Positions 21,301-31,814 of a stretch of DNA of 64,000 nt are shown one piece after another; position 1 is the first letter of the stretch, and each line of letters begins with the position of its first letter. The notes below the pieces were generated by a model that saw only the letters and a list, made by a program, of their open reading frames with translations, had not been told where the DNA came from and ran no database searches. Origin of the DNA: Sarocladium kiliense (taxonomy: Eukaryota; Ascomycota; Sordariomycetes; Hypocreales; Sarocladiaceae); the NCBI GenBank assembly GCA_030734395.1, contig JAUZTG010000041.1, forward strand, positions 2,170,001 to 2,234,000, given 5' to 3'. A program made the translations under genes and the position numbers.

Positions 21301-24104
21301 TCCGCACCTCTTCCCACGGATGGCACCTGCAGTGTTCCAGAGAGATCAGGCCTGTATCTATGTTCAAAATCGCCGGGCCCCATTGGATGAGGGCTTTCTG
21401 CATCGGACGATTCACACACAGAATCTCCCAGCCGTGAGTCTGCTCCGCAATCCGTTGTCTTCTCGTCCATATCCGAATCCTCGGTGCAAGCATCGGTCGT
21501 AGCACCGTCAAGATCGTATACAGAACGTCTGGTCGTGCCACGAGGATCATCGACGTCGGTCTGGCATTCAGACTCTTCGTATGGCTCCATCCGAGGGAAG
21601 GGGATGCAATCGTTCTGTGATGCACTTGGCACAGTCGCTTCCAATGGTGGCATAATCATCACAGTGGCTTCGTAAGGTGAAGCAGCCTCACTAGAATCAT
21701 TGAAGTCGTCTCTGAAGGCTCCAGGAACAACCAGTCCGGGACTTTCCTGGTTGAGACGTCGTCGCTCTTCCTTGGATGCCGCAGAGTCCGTTAGTGGAAC
21801 GGCTTCCTCAGGTGTTTCCGGCTCATCCATGAAAGGATATTGGTATTCCGCCCTGGGGCTTGGTGAAGGCTTCGGGGGACTTGCTGACTTGACGACAGTG
21901 ATTGGGATGTCAATTGGCGACTCCATCTGAACTGGCGGGGCAGTCTGAGGTTCGGTGTCAAACTCAGTGGTGACAGTGTTCGCAGATGCAGCAGATTCTG
22001 GTCTCAGTTCCTGGGTTGCTGGTGGGCTAAGCATTGGGAAGCTACCTGGCACGCCCAATGTCGGCGACTCCTCAACAGGAGTCTTGGTGGCAGCTTGCAC
22101 CTCATCGAATTTCTGAGAGTTGATATTCATCTGGGTGTGCGACTCGGGTCCTTCAGTATCTTTCATACGAGACTCGTGTTGCGAATGACTGCTGAAGGGC
22201 TCCGTCTGCGGTTTCTCGTCAATGGGCGTCGGCTCTGCCTCGCTCGGGGAGAACGCATCCATTTCCTGATTACGGAGGGCTTCAGGGGGGAGAGCCGCCG
22301 CCAAAGCCACAGCTTCAGCCCGAGCTTTGGCTCTGGCCGCAGCCTCCATGTCTTTCCTCCTTCTCTCGGCCGCCTGCTGCCGGGCTTCAAGAGCCTGGCT
22401 CTCACGTACAGACTTACTATACGCAAGTTTGATGTGCTCTCTGCGTTGCGCAAAGTCGATTGGCCCCAAAGAGATCTTACGACGTCTCTGGGACCCCTCG
22501 GTCGCTTTGGCAGCTGCTCTAGTGTACGCCGCGCCGGGTGACTTTGCGCGATCGGCTGCTCTCATTCGCGAACTTGCAGTTGTAGCCTCGGAGACAGGCT
22601 GCCGCGGCCTGGAGCTTCGCAAAGTGGGCGAGAGCTTTGGGGGAGGAGTAGCAATGTATGCATTGAGTCGCGCACTGTTGGTATTGCCCGGAGTGACAGG
22701 CCGTGGAACCGGTAGCCTTCGACCACCGCCCGTTTGAGTCGGCGTCTTTGCTCGAGATACGGCAGCCTTGGTGGTGCTAGTGGAGTTGACTGTCTTGCCA
22801 TTGGCTTTGGACGGACGCTTGAGAGCAGGAGAGTTCGAGCGGGTCGAAGGCGAGCTGGACGACGGGCTATTGACATTGCGGACCGAGACAGGGAGTTTGG
22901 AGGCAGTAGTAGCAGGTGAAGCAGTGGCGTTAGGCAGAGAACGGTCGGTCACTTGGGGAAGATTTCGAAATTCGCCATTGAGGTTGCCAACTTCGCTGTG
23001 ACTCTGTGATCGGGCATGTGACCTCGTTGAGGTGGGAACGTCTTGCACAGGTTCATCTTGTAGACCATTCAAGCTTCGATACCATGTGGACGGGGATGCC
23101 GGCTCGATGTCGGGGTTCGACAGACTCCGCTGATGCAGCACAGAACCTCGAAGGTTCGAATCCGAGGTTCTTCGCGGTCGAACATCGTTGATGCCATAGC
23201 CGGGTGTGACGGCGCCGCGCTGGTCCGGCAGGATCTCTCCGAACAGCAAAGGCTGCGACGACGGGACTGGAGGAGCGGGAGACGGCTCGGTCGGTGATTT
23301 CTGTGCCAGATGGGTCATCGACCTGGAAGCATTTGGGTTGCCACTAACTGAGGCTCGTGGCTTGCCCACCCGACTCGCAAATGACTGTGGATTATTTGAA
23401 ACGTGATCCTCCGCCACTGCTTTGAATCTATTAGAACGCGGGCTTGTGGCCGAGCCCGTATATGAGTCTGCTGCATCTTGCGCACCGCCGCTTCGCAAAC
23501 TAGCGTAGGTTTGCGCGCCGTTCCTAGACCTTGGGTCTGTAGCCGGTTCTCGTTTGGGTCTTGACGGTACTGTTGCGCGGGGGATGGACGAGGTAGTATT
23601 GGCTTGATCGAATCGATTCGCCATATCTCGAACGCTTGGACGCCCCGTTGGCGAGGGCCTCGTCGCTGTGCCGGGGAGTTTGGTATCGAGTGGGCTCGAA
23701 ACAGATCTTGCGGTGAAGCGTGTTGCGTTACGACCGGAGGGCATGACAGGGTGACGGGGCGTCGTGCCATTGCCGTTGGATCGGAGGGAAGGGCGAGGCA
23801 CGGAGGACGACGCCATAGGGAGGGATTCGGGCTTGTTGTCGAAATGCAAGGCGCGGAAGCTCTTGTAGAAATCGTCGGGGTTCACGGGGGCGTAGGCATG
23901 GTGGGCATCACCGGTGGCCGGGGAATCGAGTGCGAGGCCTGAGTAGGGCTGCGAAGGGTTGGCAGAAGCCACCCCGTTGTAGGTGTCAGGTTGGGTATGA
24001 AGCTGAGGCGGCGAACTCAGGCTGGGCTGGTGATGGTTATGATGGTGGTGCTGGGAGTCGTCGAGATAGCCGTCATGGTGGCCGACGTCCAGGTCGCGAT
24101 CCAT
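18350..24104 (-). CDS. DH-BAR-SH3 Rho-family guanine nucleotide exchange factor
   Basis: This large Rho-family GEF is probably directed at Cdc42 and cell polarity, by analogy with animal Tuba and S. pombe Gef1. Exon 1 is 24104..18522, a 55-nt intron (GTAAGA...GAGTAG) follows, and the last exon is 18466..18350, giving 1,899 residues. Residues 1-1140 are low-complexity Ser/Pro-rich sequence with a basic helical segment (RRRKISLGPIDFAQRREHIK) near 550. The DH domain begins about 1150 (NVIKELIDTEMVFVRDMNIV) and contains LIKPMQRITKYP. The BAR-like helical domain spans about 1390-1620. The C-terminal SH3 domain is interrupted by the intron; after splicing it includes GEIFDVIAEKGELWLAK and EQVGWIWSKHFAKL. 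Without the splice the SH3 would be destroyed, which supports the intron. No PH domain is apparent, which fits the DH-BAR subclass. Confidence 0.9.
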
Positions 24105-26048
24105 AGTGGCCTGAGCATTCGTCAGGCTCTTTGGGCGGAGCGACCGTGGCTACAGGTCGGGGAGGAGGAGACCCATGCAGCGAGCATCGATGCGTTGGCG
24201 AGCCAGACAGGGATGAGGATCGCAGAGGAGAGGATGATTGGAAGAGAGGCTAGGATTCGGATCGACGAGAGCGAATGGACGGGCGCTGGCGGAAACAATG
24301 GGTGGTGGGAGTGGGTGAGTGCCCAGATGCTGGCCTGCGTGGGATGGGATGGGTATTTGGGAGCTGCTTCCCAGGACGGGGCGCCGAGAATAGTAAGAGA
24401 TGAGGTGCAGCAGTGTTGGTTGTGGTGGTGGTGGATGGGATTGCGACTTTGGTGGTGGAGGAGGAGGCAGTGATTGTGGTCCTAGTCCTGATGGTGGAGG
24501 TGGAGGAGCGGGAAGCAGGCTCCCTGATGCCTGAAGCCAGCCCTGTTTGATGGGGGACTGGAGTCGAGACGGGGTGTTTCATGGGGCAGCAATTGGGAGG
24601 AGTCGAGGCAGGCAGGAGTCTTCGCCTGGAGACTGTGATGGGTTGTCACTGAGAAGAGAAGAGAGAGAGCACGAGATGGTATCAAAAGTCATGAGAAAAC
24701 GGGAAAACAACACAGGACCTCAAGGGAGAGATCCCGAACCTTGAAATCCGAGACTAGTGACGCCTGATGATGAGCAACACGACGATCTGGGGGCCCTGCA
24801 TGTTGAGGCCCATCACCAGCGCCACAGGGAAGGTCTGGCAGTGGCCCAGTGGCAGTGATGGCCTACGCCCGCCGACAGGTCTCACTTCATCGAAATAGGG
24901 CCTATAGTCATCACTCTGCTTCGACTTGGTGCATCGTGACAAGACGATGATACGGAAAATCTGCGCCATGGCCTGTTACTCCTGATAAGATTCATGTGAT
25001 TATTCATATTGAAAGAATAGAGGTGCGGCAGACGAAATTTTTCCTGCACAGAGGCCTTGAGGAAGTCTGTGCCTCGGGGCCTTTTGGGGGCCCTTAGAAA
25101 GCTTCTTATAGGGACAGGGTTGCTTATAATAGCGCTGACTCGCACCTACGGTCAGTATCTTAGATACCAACCAACACGAACTCTTGAGCCAGCGCCCCGT
25201 CGTTCGCCCGAGCTTCGACCTGCAACGACGGGCTGGTTTGATCTTCAGGCTTCCCGGCTGTTGCAGTATCTACATATCTACGATAGGCAAACGCAATTGA
25301 TCTCCACTGTTCATAAGTGTATCTGTGTGTTTCTGGCGATCGTGATTCAAGTGCATCATCTGCATTGCATCCTCAGCCTCGTCCAGCGAGGGTATCTGCT
25401 CATCGTTGTGGGCTGTCCCAACAAAGGGAGAAGCAATCGTATAAGCTTGCTCGCTCTCCCACCCCATCATTCAACGGGATATTCGGACTGCCCTTCCGGC
25501 TGCACATTTTATTTCACTCTGGTTGGGTTCATTGTGCCAAATCCTGATTTGACCAGCACTCGTCACCGTCAGGGGTTCAGTGCAACCTCCAGCCCCAGGG
25601 ACGTGTGTGTCCCGTCTTGCCGCCCCACCTCTGCGATTCATCCCTTGCAGCAAGATAATCAAAAGCCGGTGGCTGCTCAGAGACAAACGCTCAATTAGAG
25701 AATAGGCGGTTCGTAAGCATCAAGGTCCTGTGTCGGCTCATACAGATGTGGAAAAGGGGCTTCCACCCCAAGAGCAGATCATTGGCCCAAGGCCCATTGC
25801 ACTACTCGATGCATTGATGTCAGTAAGCCAACTTGTAAATCGATGGGCGCTGGCGCAGAAGTGGACGGTTTCTCTCAGCCAATTGATGATCCAGCCACAT
25901 TTCACTTCTTCAGCCACATCCACGTCGCGTCTCAACACCATCCCATCTCGACTGGCTGCCGCATCCGCATCCACATTCAACACCATACAGCCGCCTATGA
26001 GTGTCCGATTGCACACCAGCACCATCGCATCGCCGCGGGTCGGTCGTC
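24105..26048. promoter_or_regulatory. Divergent upstream region of the Rho GEF and TERT genes
   Basis: This 1.94-kb region lies between two divergent starts. The GEF-proximal part has GGT/GTG-rich stretches near 24025-24050 and 24417-24460. A frame at 25057-25698 is open but begins without ATG and has no recognisable domain. I see no tRNA and no telomerase RNA-like feature. Confidence 0.5.
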
Positions 26049-29000
26049 ATGTCAAGAGGGAAAAAGCGAAAGCGGACTGACAACGACGCGTTGAAACGCG
26101 ATAATGGCTCTTGTTCGGACTTGCAATCTCCTATTCAACGAGATCTTTTTCATCAGTACTATAGCTCCATCACTTCATTGAGAGCGTACTTGCTGGCCAG
26201 CCTGCCCCGTTCATCACGTCTCCGACGAAGGAAAATATCGTCTCTCTGCTCCGCCCCTGGTCGTAGCGACCTGGAGAAGCAGTTGGCAACACTGCTTGAC
26301 TCGGCTATAGTGTGCAATTCCAAGTCGAAGGCTCGACAAGATGAGGTGAGATGGGCCCAATGGGTTGCTTTCTCATCCGCACAACGCCATGATGACTCGA
26401 CCGTCACCATATCAAACGGTTTGTCAGATTCGCACTTTTGCCAGTCCGAGATCCTTGACTTCGTCGTCTGGCTTCTCTTTCAGAGAGAGAAACCTGGCTC
26501 TAGACCCAAGCATCTCCTTTGCGATGGATTTCGCAAAACCCAGCGTGAGGATGGCAAAGCAACATCGAATATTGAAGGCGCTTATAGCCTCTTCCCAAAC
26601 TCGCAGGTCGCCATGCTGAAACAGGCACCGTGGCCACAGATCCTCAAGCTTTTGGGACAGTCTGGCGAGAAGATCATGATCAACCTGCTTCTGGACTGCT
26701 CCATCTTTATCCCTGTTCAGGCAGGCTTCCAAAACTATTACCAGCTGAGCGGTTCGTAATCTTGCTCAAGTCGTAGTTCTCGCGGTTCCTGACTCTTTGT
26801 AGGCGTGCCCATATCTGAATTAGACAGCCCTGTGACCAAGGCGCCGAATGATTCAAAGATTGCTGTAAGGCTGCCTTCTGACATCACTCTCGTCAGAAGT
26901 CGAATATTCTACGCAAAGCCCGCTATGACTGCCAAAGGAACCGTTCGCCCAGGGTTCAAGCACATCCGTAAGGTGTCTAGCTTTAGAATGCGTTGGCGGA
27001 ATGTTAACTTTCTGCAGACATTCTCAACCGATGTCCTCACGTTCCCCCGGGCAAAGACACATCTTCAATGGCGCATGGCCCTTCGACACAGGAGGTCAAC
27101 AGACTGAGAATTATGATGTACATGTTTCCGCGACAATTTGGCCTGCACAACGTGTTCACTTCACAAGTGGATCGTACGAAGACGGCACAGAAATTCCAAG
27201 ACTACACAATGCGTGAAGACGAGATAGCGAGAATGTTCTCCAAAAGGAGAGCTGGCCCCAGACGTACATTTACGAAAGTGCCTAAACGATTGAGGGGGGA
27301 AAGTGAGCGCCTCGTCGAGAAACTTCAAGTTCTTCACGGCCGATGCTCATACCTCGAACTGCTCAACCATTACTGCCCAATAGGCCTTCAGTGCCTACAC
27401 GGAACCCGCACATCAACTCAAAGAGCTTTTCCAAGAATCGGAAGCACACAGAAGCGCACACATAGCAAGGTGCAGAGGCAAACGCAACCCTCGCAATGGC
27501 TAAGACAGACCAAGAAGCGTCAACAGTTGATGCGAACGACGCAACAGCATATGACATGTCAACATGATTCTGTCACTGATCTTGCTACACCTACCTCGAG
27601 CGTCTCAGCGTTCTGCCGAGCTACTTTGAAGAAGATGATCCCCTTTGAGTTTTGGGGCAATGGCGAGATTCAAACTCATAATTTGGACACCCTTTGTCGA
27701 AAGATCGATCATTTCGTTCGGCTGAGAAGGTTCGAGACCATGTCGCTGCACGAGATTGCACAGGGCTTCAAGGTAATGTTTGTTTTGCATACACAGACCC
27801 AACGCACAGACTGACACCATTAGGCATCCGACATCCAATGGCTTCAACAACCAGCAAGGAAGGGTCAAAAGCCTTGTCAGAGTGATACGAACAAAAGATC
27901 CGAACTCTTCCTCGAATTCCTTTACTTTGTATTTGACTCGATCTTGATCCCCCTGGTTCGGAGCAACTTTTATGTCACCGAGTCGAACACGGATCGCAAC
28001 CAGATCTTCTACTTCCGTCACGATGTTTGGAGGCATGTTGCGGAACCTGCACTCTCAACGCTAAAGGCGGACATGTTTGAGGAGGTCAAGGTATCAGAAG
28101 CAAATGCGCTGCTCAGATCTAGAAGACTAGGGTACAGTCAGATCAGACTGCTGCCCAAGGGTGCGAAGCTGCGACCTATCATGAACTTGCGCCGGCGCGT
28201 GCTGCGCCTTGGGCCATCTAAAACATTAGGCCCCAGTATCAATTCAGTGTTGGCTCCTGTACACACGATGCTCAAGTTCGAGACGGTAGCGTGCCCGTGT
28301 TGCCATAAGCGCTTTTGGGCGAATGCTGACTATTTGAGCAGGACCAGAATCCCCGTCGGCTTGGATCCGCCATGTTCTCTATCGGCGAGTTGCATTCTAG
28401 ACTGAAAGCCTTCAAAGCCGATATTCGAGAGACGCAGCAGCCACTATTCTTTGTCAAGCTGGACGTTCGCGCTGCTTTTGACACCATCCCTCAAACCGCG
28501 GCAGTAGAGCTGATGAGAACTGTTCCGAGTCTCAGGCGGTACATCATCAGCAAGCATGCAGAAGTCAAGCCAGGTGAGTGCTTGTCTCTGGATCAGCGAG
28601 ACATCACTACCAAACCGATCCGACGATGGCAGTCTACAGCCACCTCCGATCTTGATGATTCAACCTTTCTCGCTCGCGTGGAGAAGACTCTCGGAGCGAA
28701 GAAGAAGAGTACAGTCTTCGTGGACAGTGCGGTGCGCTCCTCGCATGATGCACAGGCGTTATATAATCTTCTGAGCGAGCATGTCAGTAACAACATCGTC
28801 AAGGTGGGCAAGAAGTTCTACCGCCAGAAACGGGGGATTCCTCAAGGGTCTGTGTTGTCATCATTTCTCTGCAATTACTTCTATGCCGACCTAGAGAGTC
28901 GAGTCCTCGATTTCCTGATTGCTCCTGACTGTCTGTTGCTGAGACTTATTGACGACTTTCTACTCATCACGCTCGATCGGTCGAAGGCGGAGAGGTTCCT

Positions 29001-30005
29001 GGAGGTGATGCACGGGGGAGTTCCAGAGTATGGTGTTGAAGTCAGCCCGGAGAAGACCTTGGTCAACTTCGACGTTTGCAGCTCTCAAGGACCTGTTCGG
29101 AAGGTTGAGACAAAGCACATATTCCCATATTGCGGCACCTTGATCGATTGCCAATCATTGGAGATTCGGAAAGACCGAGGACGAGATTCTGCAACAAGTA
29201 AGTTGTCCCTCTCATTTCGCAGTCAAAACCAAGGCAAAATTGACACCTTCGCTCTTGTCGCAGATACCGCCAATAGCCTGACAATCGAGTATGGGCGTGC
29301 ACAAGGACACAATTTCCAACGTAAGGTTCTTGGTAAGTCACTTGCTGCACAATTCGATCGACTTGGAACGCCCGTGAGTCAGACTGACCATGTTGGCCTC
29401 TGGCAACTCTCTAGGCTTCTTCAAGCTTCAATCACACCTCATGTTCTTTGATGGCACGCACAACAGCGCCTCATTGGTCCATGAGTCGATCCGCGGCGCT
29501 TTCCAAGAGACTGCTCGTAAGATGTGGGCGTATTTACGATGCCTACCAGCCGCCATGCAGCCAAATTCAGGCCTCGTGATGTGTACGTCATCTTGATTTC
29601 CTCCTTGGTTCTTTTCTCAGCTCCATTCACGTGTAGTCATTGGTTTGTAACATCAGCGAAATAATGGCAAAGGTTAACACCAGGATTTTCTAGGTACCAT
29701 CACGAAGCTCATAGATGTAGCATTCCTCCTGCTCACGGGCAAATCCAGACGACTTCGCGATGAGACGTACATTTGCGACGTCCGCAAGTCAAGACTTGCA
29801 AGGTAAGTTCCCAAAACACTAGAATGTTCTGCCCTATGTCGAGCTCCTTTGGAACGGTACTGTCCGCCTCCCTGGTTCTTCGCGACTAATTTGGATGGGC
29901 TGTAGGATTGCACATGAAGCATTTCTTCAAGTTCTGAGCAGGAAACAAGCACGGTTCGCGGAGACGATCGTTTGGTTACGAGCAGAATTGAGGAGGGCAG
30001 AATGA
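26049..30005 (+). CDS. TERT: Telomerase reverse transcriptase catalytic subunit (TERT), nine exons
   Basis: TERT copies the telomerase RNA template onto chromosome ends. My model joins 26049..26751, 26803..26967, 27018..27772, 27824..28285, 28342..29197, 29264..29332, 29415..29582, 29694..29802 and 29906..30005, giving 1,128 residues. The basic start MSRGKKRKR resembles fungal TERTs. The TEN region includes HLLCDGFRK. The exon 2-3 splice creates HIHILNR (about 288-294), followed by MFPRQFGLHNVFTS (about 325). Motif T is FYVTESNTDRNQIFYFRHD (about 590), motif 1 RLLPKGAKLRPIMN (about 649), motif A FFVKLDVRAAFD (Asp736), motif B' RGIPQGSVLSS (about 859), motif C LLRLIDDFLL (Asp899-Asp900), motif D VSPEKTLVNF, motif E FPYCGTLID. 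The C-terminal extension ends with a WLRAELRRAE helix. Nothing essential is broken. The upstream GTG at 26001 is not used as a start. Confidence 0.95.
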
Positions 30006-30116
30006 AGACCGTACATGGGCTTATACGCTGAAGTATTCGGATTCTTGATTCAAGAAATTCGCATTCTATGGACAGAAATGATATACCCAGGCTCCCCAAT
30101 GACACGCCAGGCAAGT

Positions 30117-31814
30117 CTAAAATGCAATTCCGCTCTCCCACCAGTGTGCACCTGTATACCAACCGGGGAAATGCTCCCTCTCCCAACGCCACCACCGGTC
30201 TCCGGGCCGTCCCAGTCCCAACATTCTCAACGGTGAAAACGGAATTGGGTCGCAAAGCCATAGACCCGTTGACGCAATATCGTCACAGAAGAACACGCTA
30301 GTCCATTGAACCCAGAATAGAGCAAAAGCAAAGTTGCCGGCTCTACGACAGAGACGATTCGATGCGGAGCCGGGACTCAATGCTTTGAGGTATGGAGCCA
30401 GCAGCGATGCAAGGAGTTTCTGGACAATGATCCCGACGACTTGCAAAGTGAAAAAGGCAGGCGCGCGCCAAGGTCGGGTTTCAGGAATGGATGTCCAGCT
30501 TCCGAAGGCGTGGAGCAGACCTGATTGACTAAAGGTGATACTCAATGCTAGGATCATCGACAGCGCCTCATCCTTGCGATAATAACCCTCTCGTAGGAGA
30601 TATGTCGCAGGAGCGAGAAACTGCGCACGGAAAGTCTGGTGCCACCACATTCCCCACCAGCCAGCAAGTCCACGGTCAAGCACAGCAGAGAATCCGCCAA
30701 AGATGGAAGGGTAGTGCCACAGCTCTTCACGGGACGGAATGAGGTACGGCACGAGGTGGTACTGCAGCAGGGCGTTCGCAGTCATCATGCCAGAGATGGC
30801 AGCAATGAAAGCAGTTAGGGACATGATCTGACGGAGCCAGAGAAGTAAAATGGGGTGGAGCCAGGAGAGGTGAGGAGGTGCCTCGAGTTGGTGTTCTGGT
30901 CCGAGTACGAAGTATGGGTCTTGGGCCATGGTGATGGCGAGGAGGTCGATGGTCATGTACATAAGTCCGAGGTTGAAGAGACGTTTTCGAAGAAACTCGG
31001 GCTTGGTGGTGCAGCGAGTATATCCAGCCGGAGACTCGATAGGCCACGATGCCATGTCGACCGGTGTAACGTCCTTGACATGAGATGGACGTTTGGGCTG
31101 TGGCACTGGTGATATCGCCCAGTTCCAGCCTGGTTGGAGGATTAGCCATGCGCTTCAGCATTCTATCAAAGGTACCAGATGGTGCTTACCACAGCCACGG
31201 AAGCTTGTGGTCAGGTCGAGAGCCCAGTTGAATCTCTCTTTCCAAGGGGCGTCATGGGGGAAGGGCTGCCAGATGTATTCGTCCGCAGGGTCCTTAGCAT
31301 GCCCATTGGCAACTAGATCCCGACTTTGCTGATCTGTCTCAACTTTGCTAGATCCTCTTTGGCGCAATCCGGCCGATTGACCGTCAACGGCACTTTGTCG
31401 AACAGCCTCTGGCGTAAGGCTCGCATTCGCCTTTAAAGCCACATCCTTCCTCCTCACGATCCTAGCAGCCATTGCCTGTGGATTTGTCCAAATCAGAAGG
31501 TTAAGATTATACATAATCCCCCAACCCGTCAGCAAGCCCGTCGCATAGGACATGGCAATGTTCGCGCTAGAAGTGCGAGCCGCAACGTAGACGTTGAAGG
31601 CGAGGATGAACGCAGCCAGGAGCCATCTGGTGGTGGAGAACCAGGGGTAGCGCTTCTGGGAAACGGAGAGCCACAGCGTAGGGAGAATAAAAGCGCCGAG
31701 GAGAGTGTACGGAATCACAAAGGGCATCTTCGTTCCTGCTGCGACTTCGGCGGCGAAAGCTGCCCGATATTTGGCGCGGACGGCATCATCGAGCTCATGG
31801 TGAAGAGACGCCAT
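30117..31814 (-). CDS. Wax-synthase-like MBOAT acyltransferase
   Basis: This polytopic ER-type acyltransferase is of the wax synthase/MBOAT_2 group, which also includes fungal enzymes acetylating secondary metabolites. Exon 1 is 31814..31190, intron 31189..31130 (60 nt), exon 2 31129..30117, giving 545 residues. Hydrophobic helices occur from about residue 30 (MPFVIPYTLLGAFILPTLWL) onward. The splice forms SFRGCGWNWAISPVP, the RGxGWNW block typical of this group. The catalytic histidine region is GWWGMWWHQTFRAQFLAP, at about 400. Several more helices follow, and the tail ends WWESGIAF. The acyl acceptor cannot be inferred. No biosynthetic core gene lies nearby. It is tail-to-tail with TERT, with only 111 bp between the stop codons, so transcripts may overlap. 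Confidence 0.85.

Noticed and set aside
25057..25698. 213-codon open frame between the Rho GEF and TERT
   Set aside because: It begins at a non-ATG codon, has no domain I recognise, and sits in a divergent promoter region.
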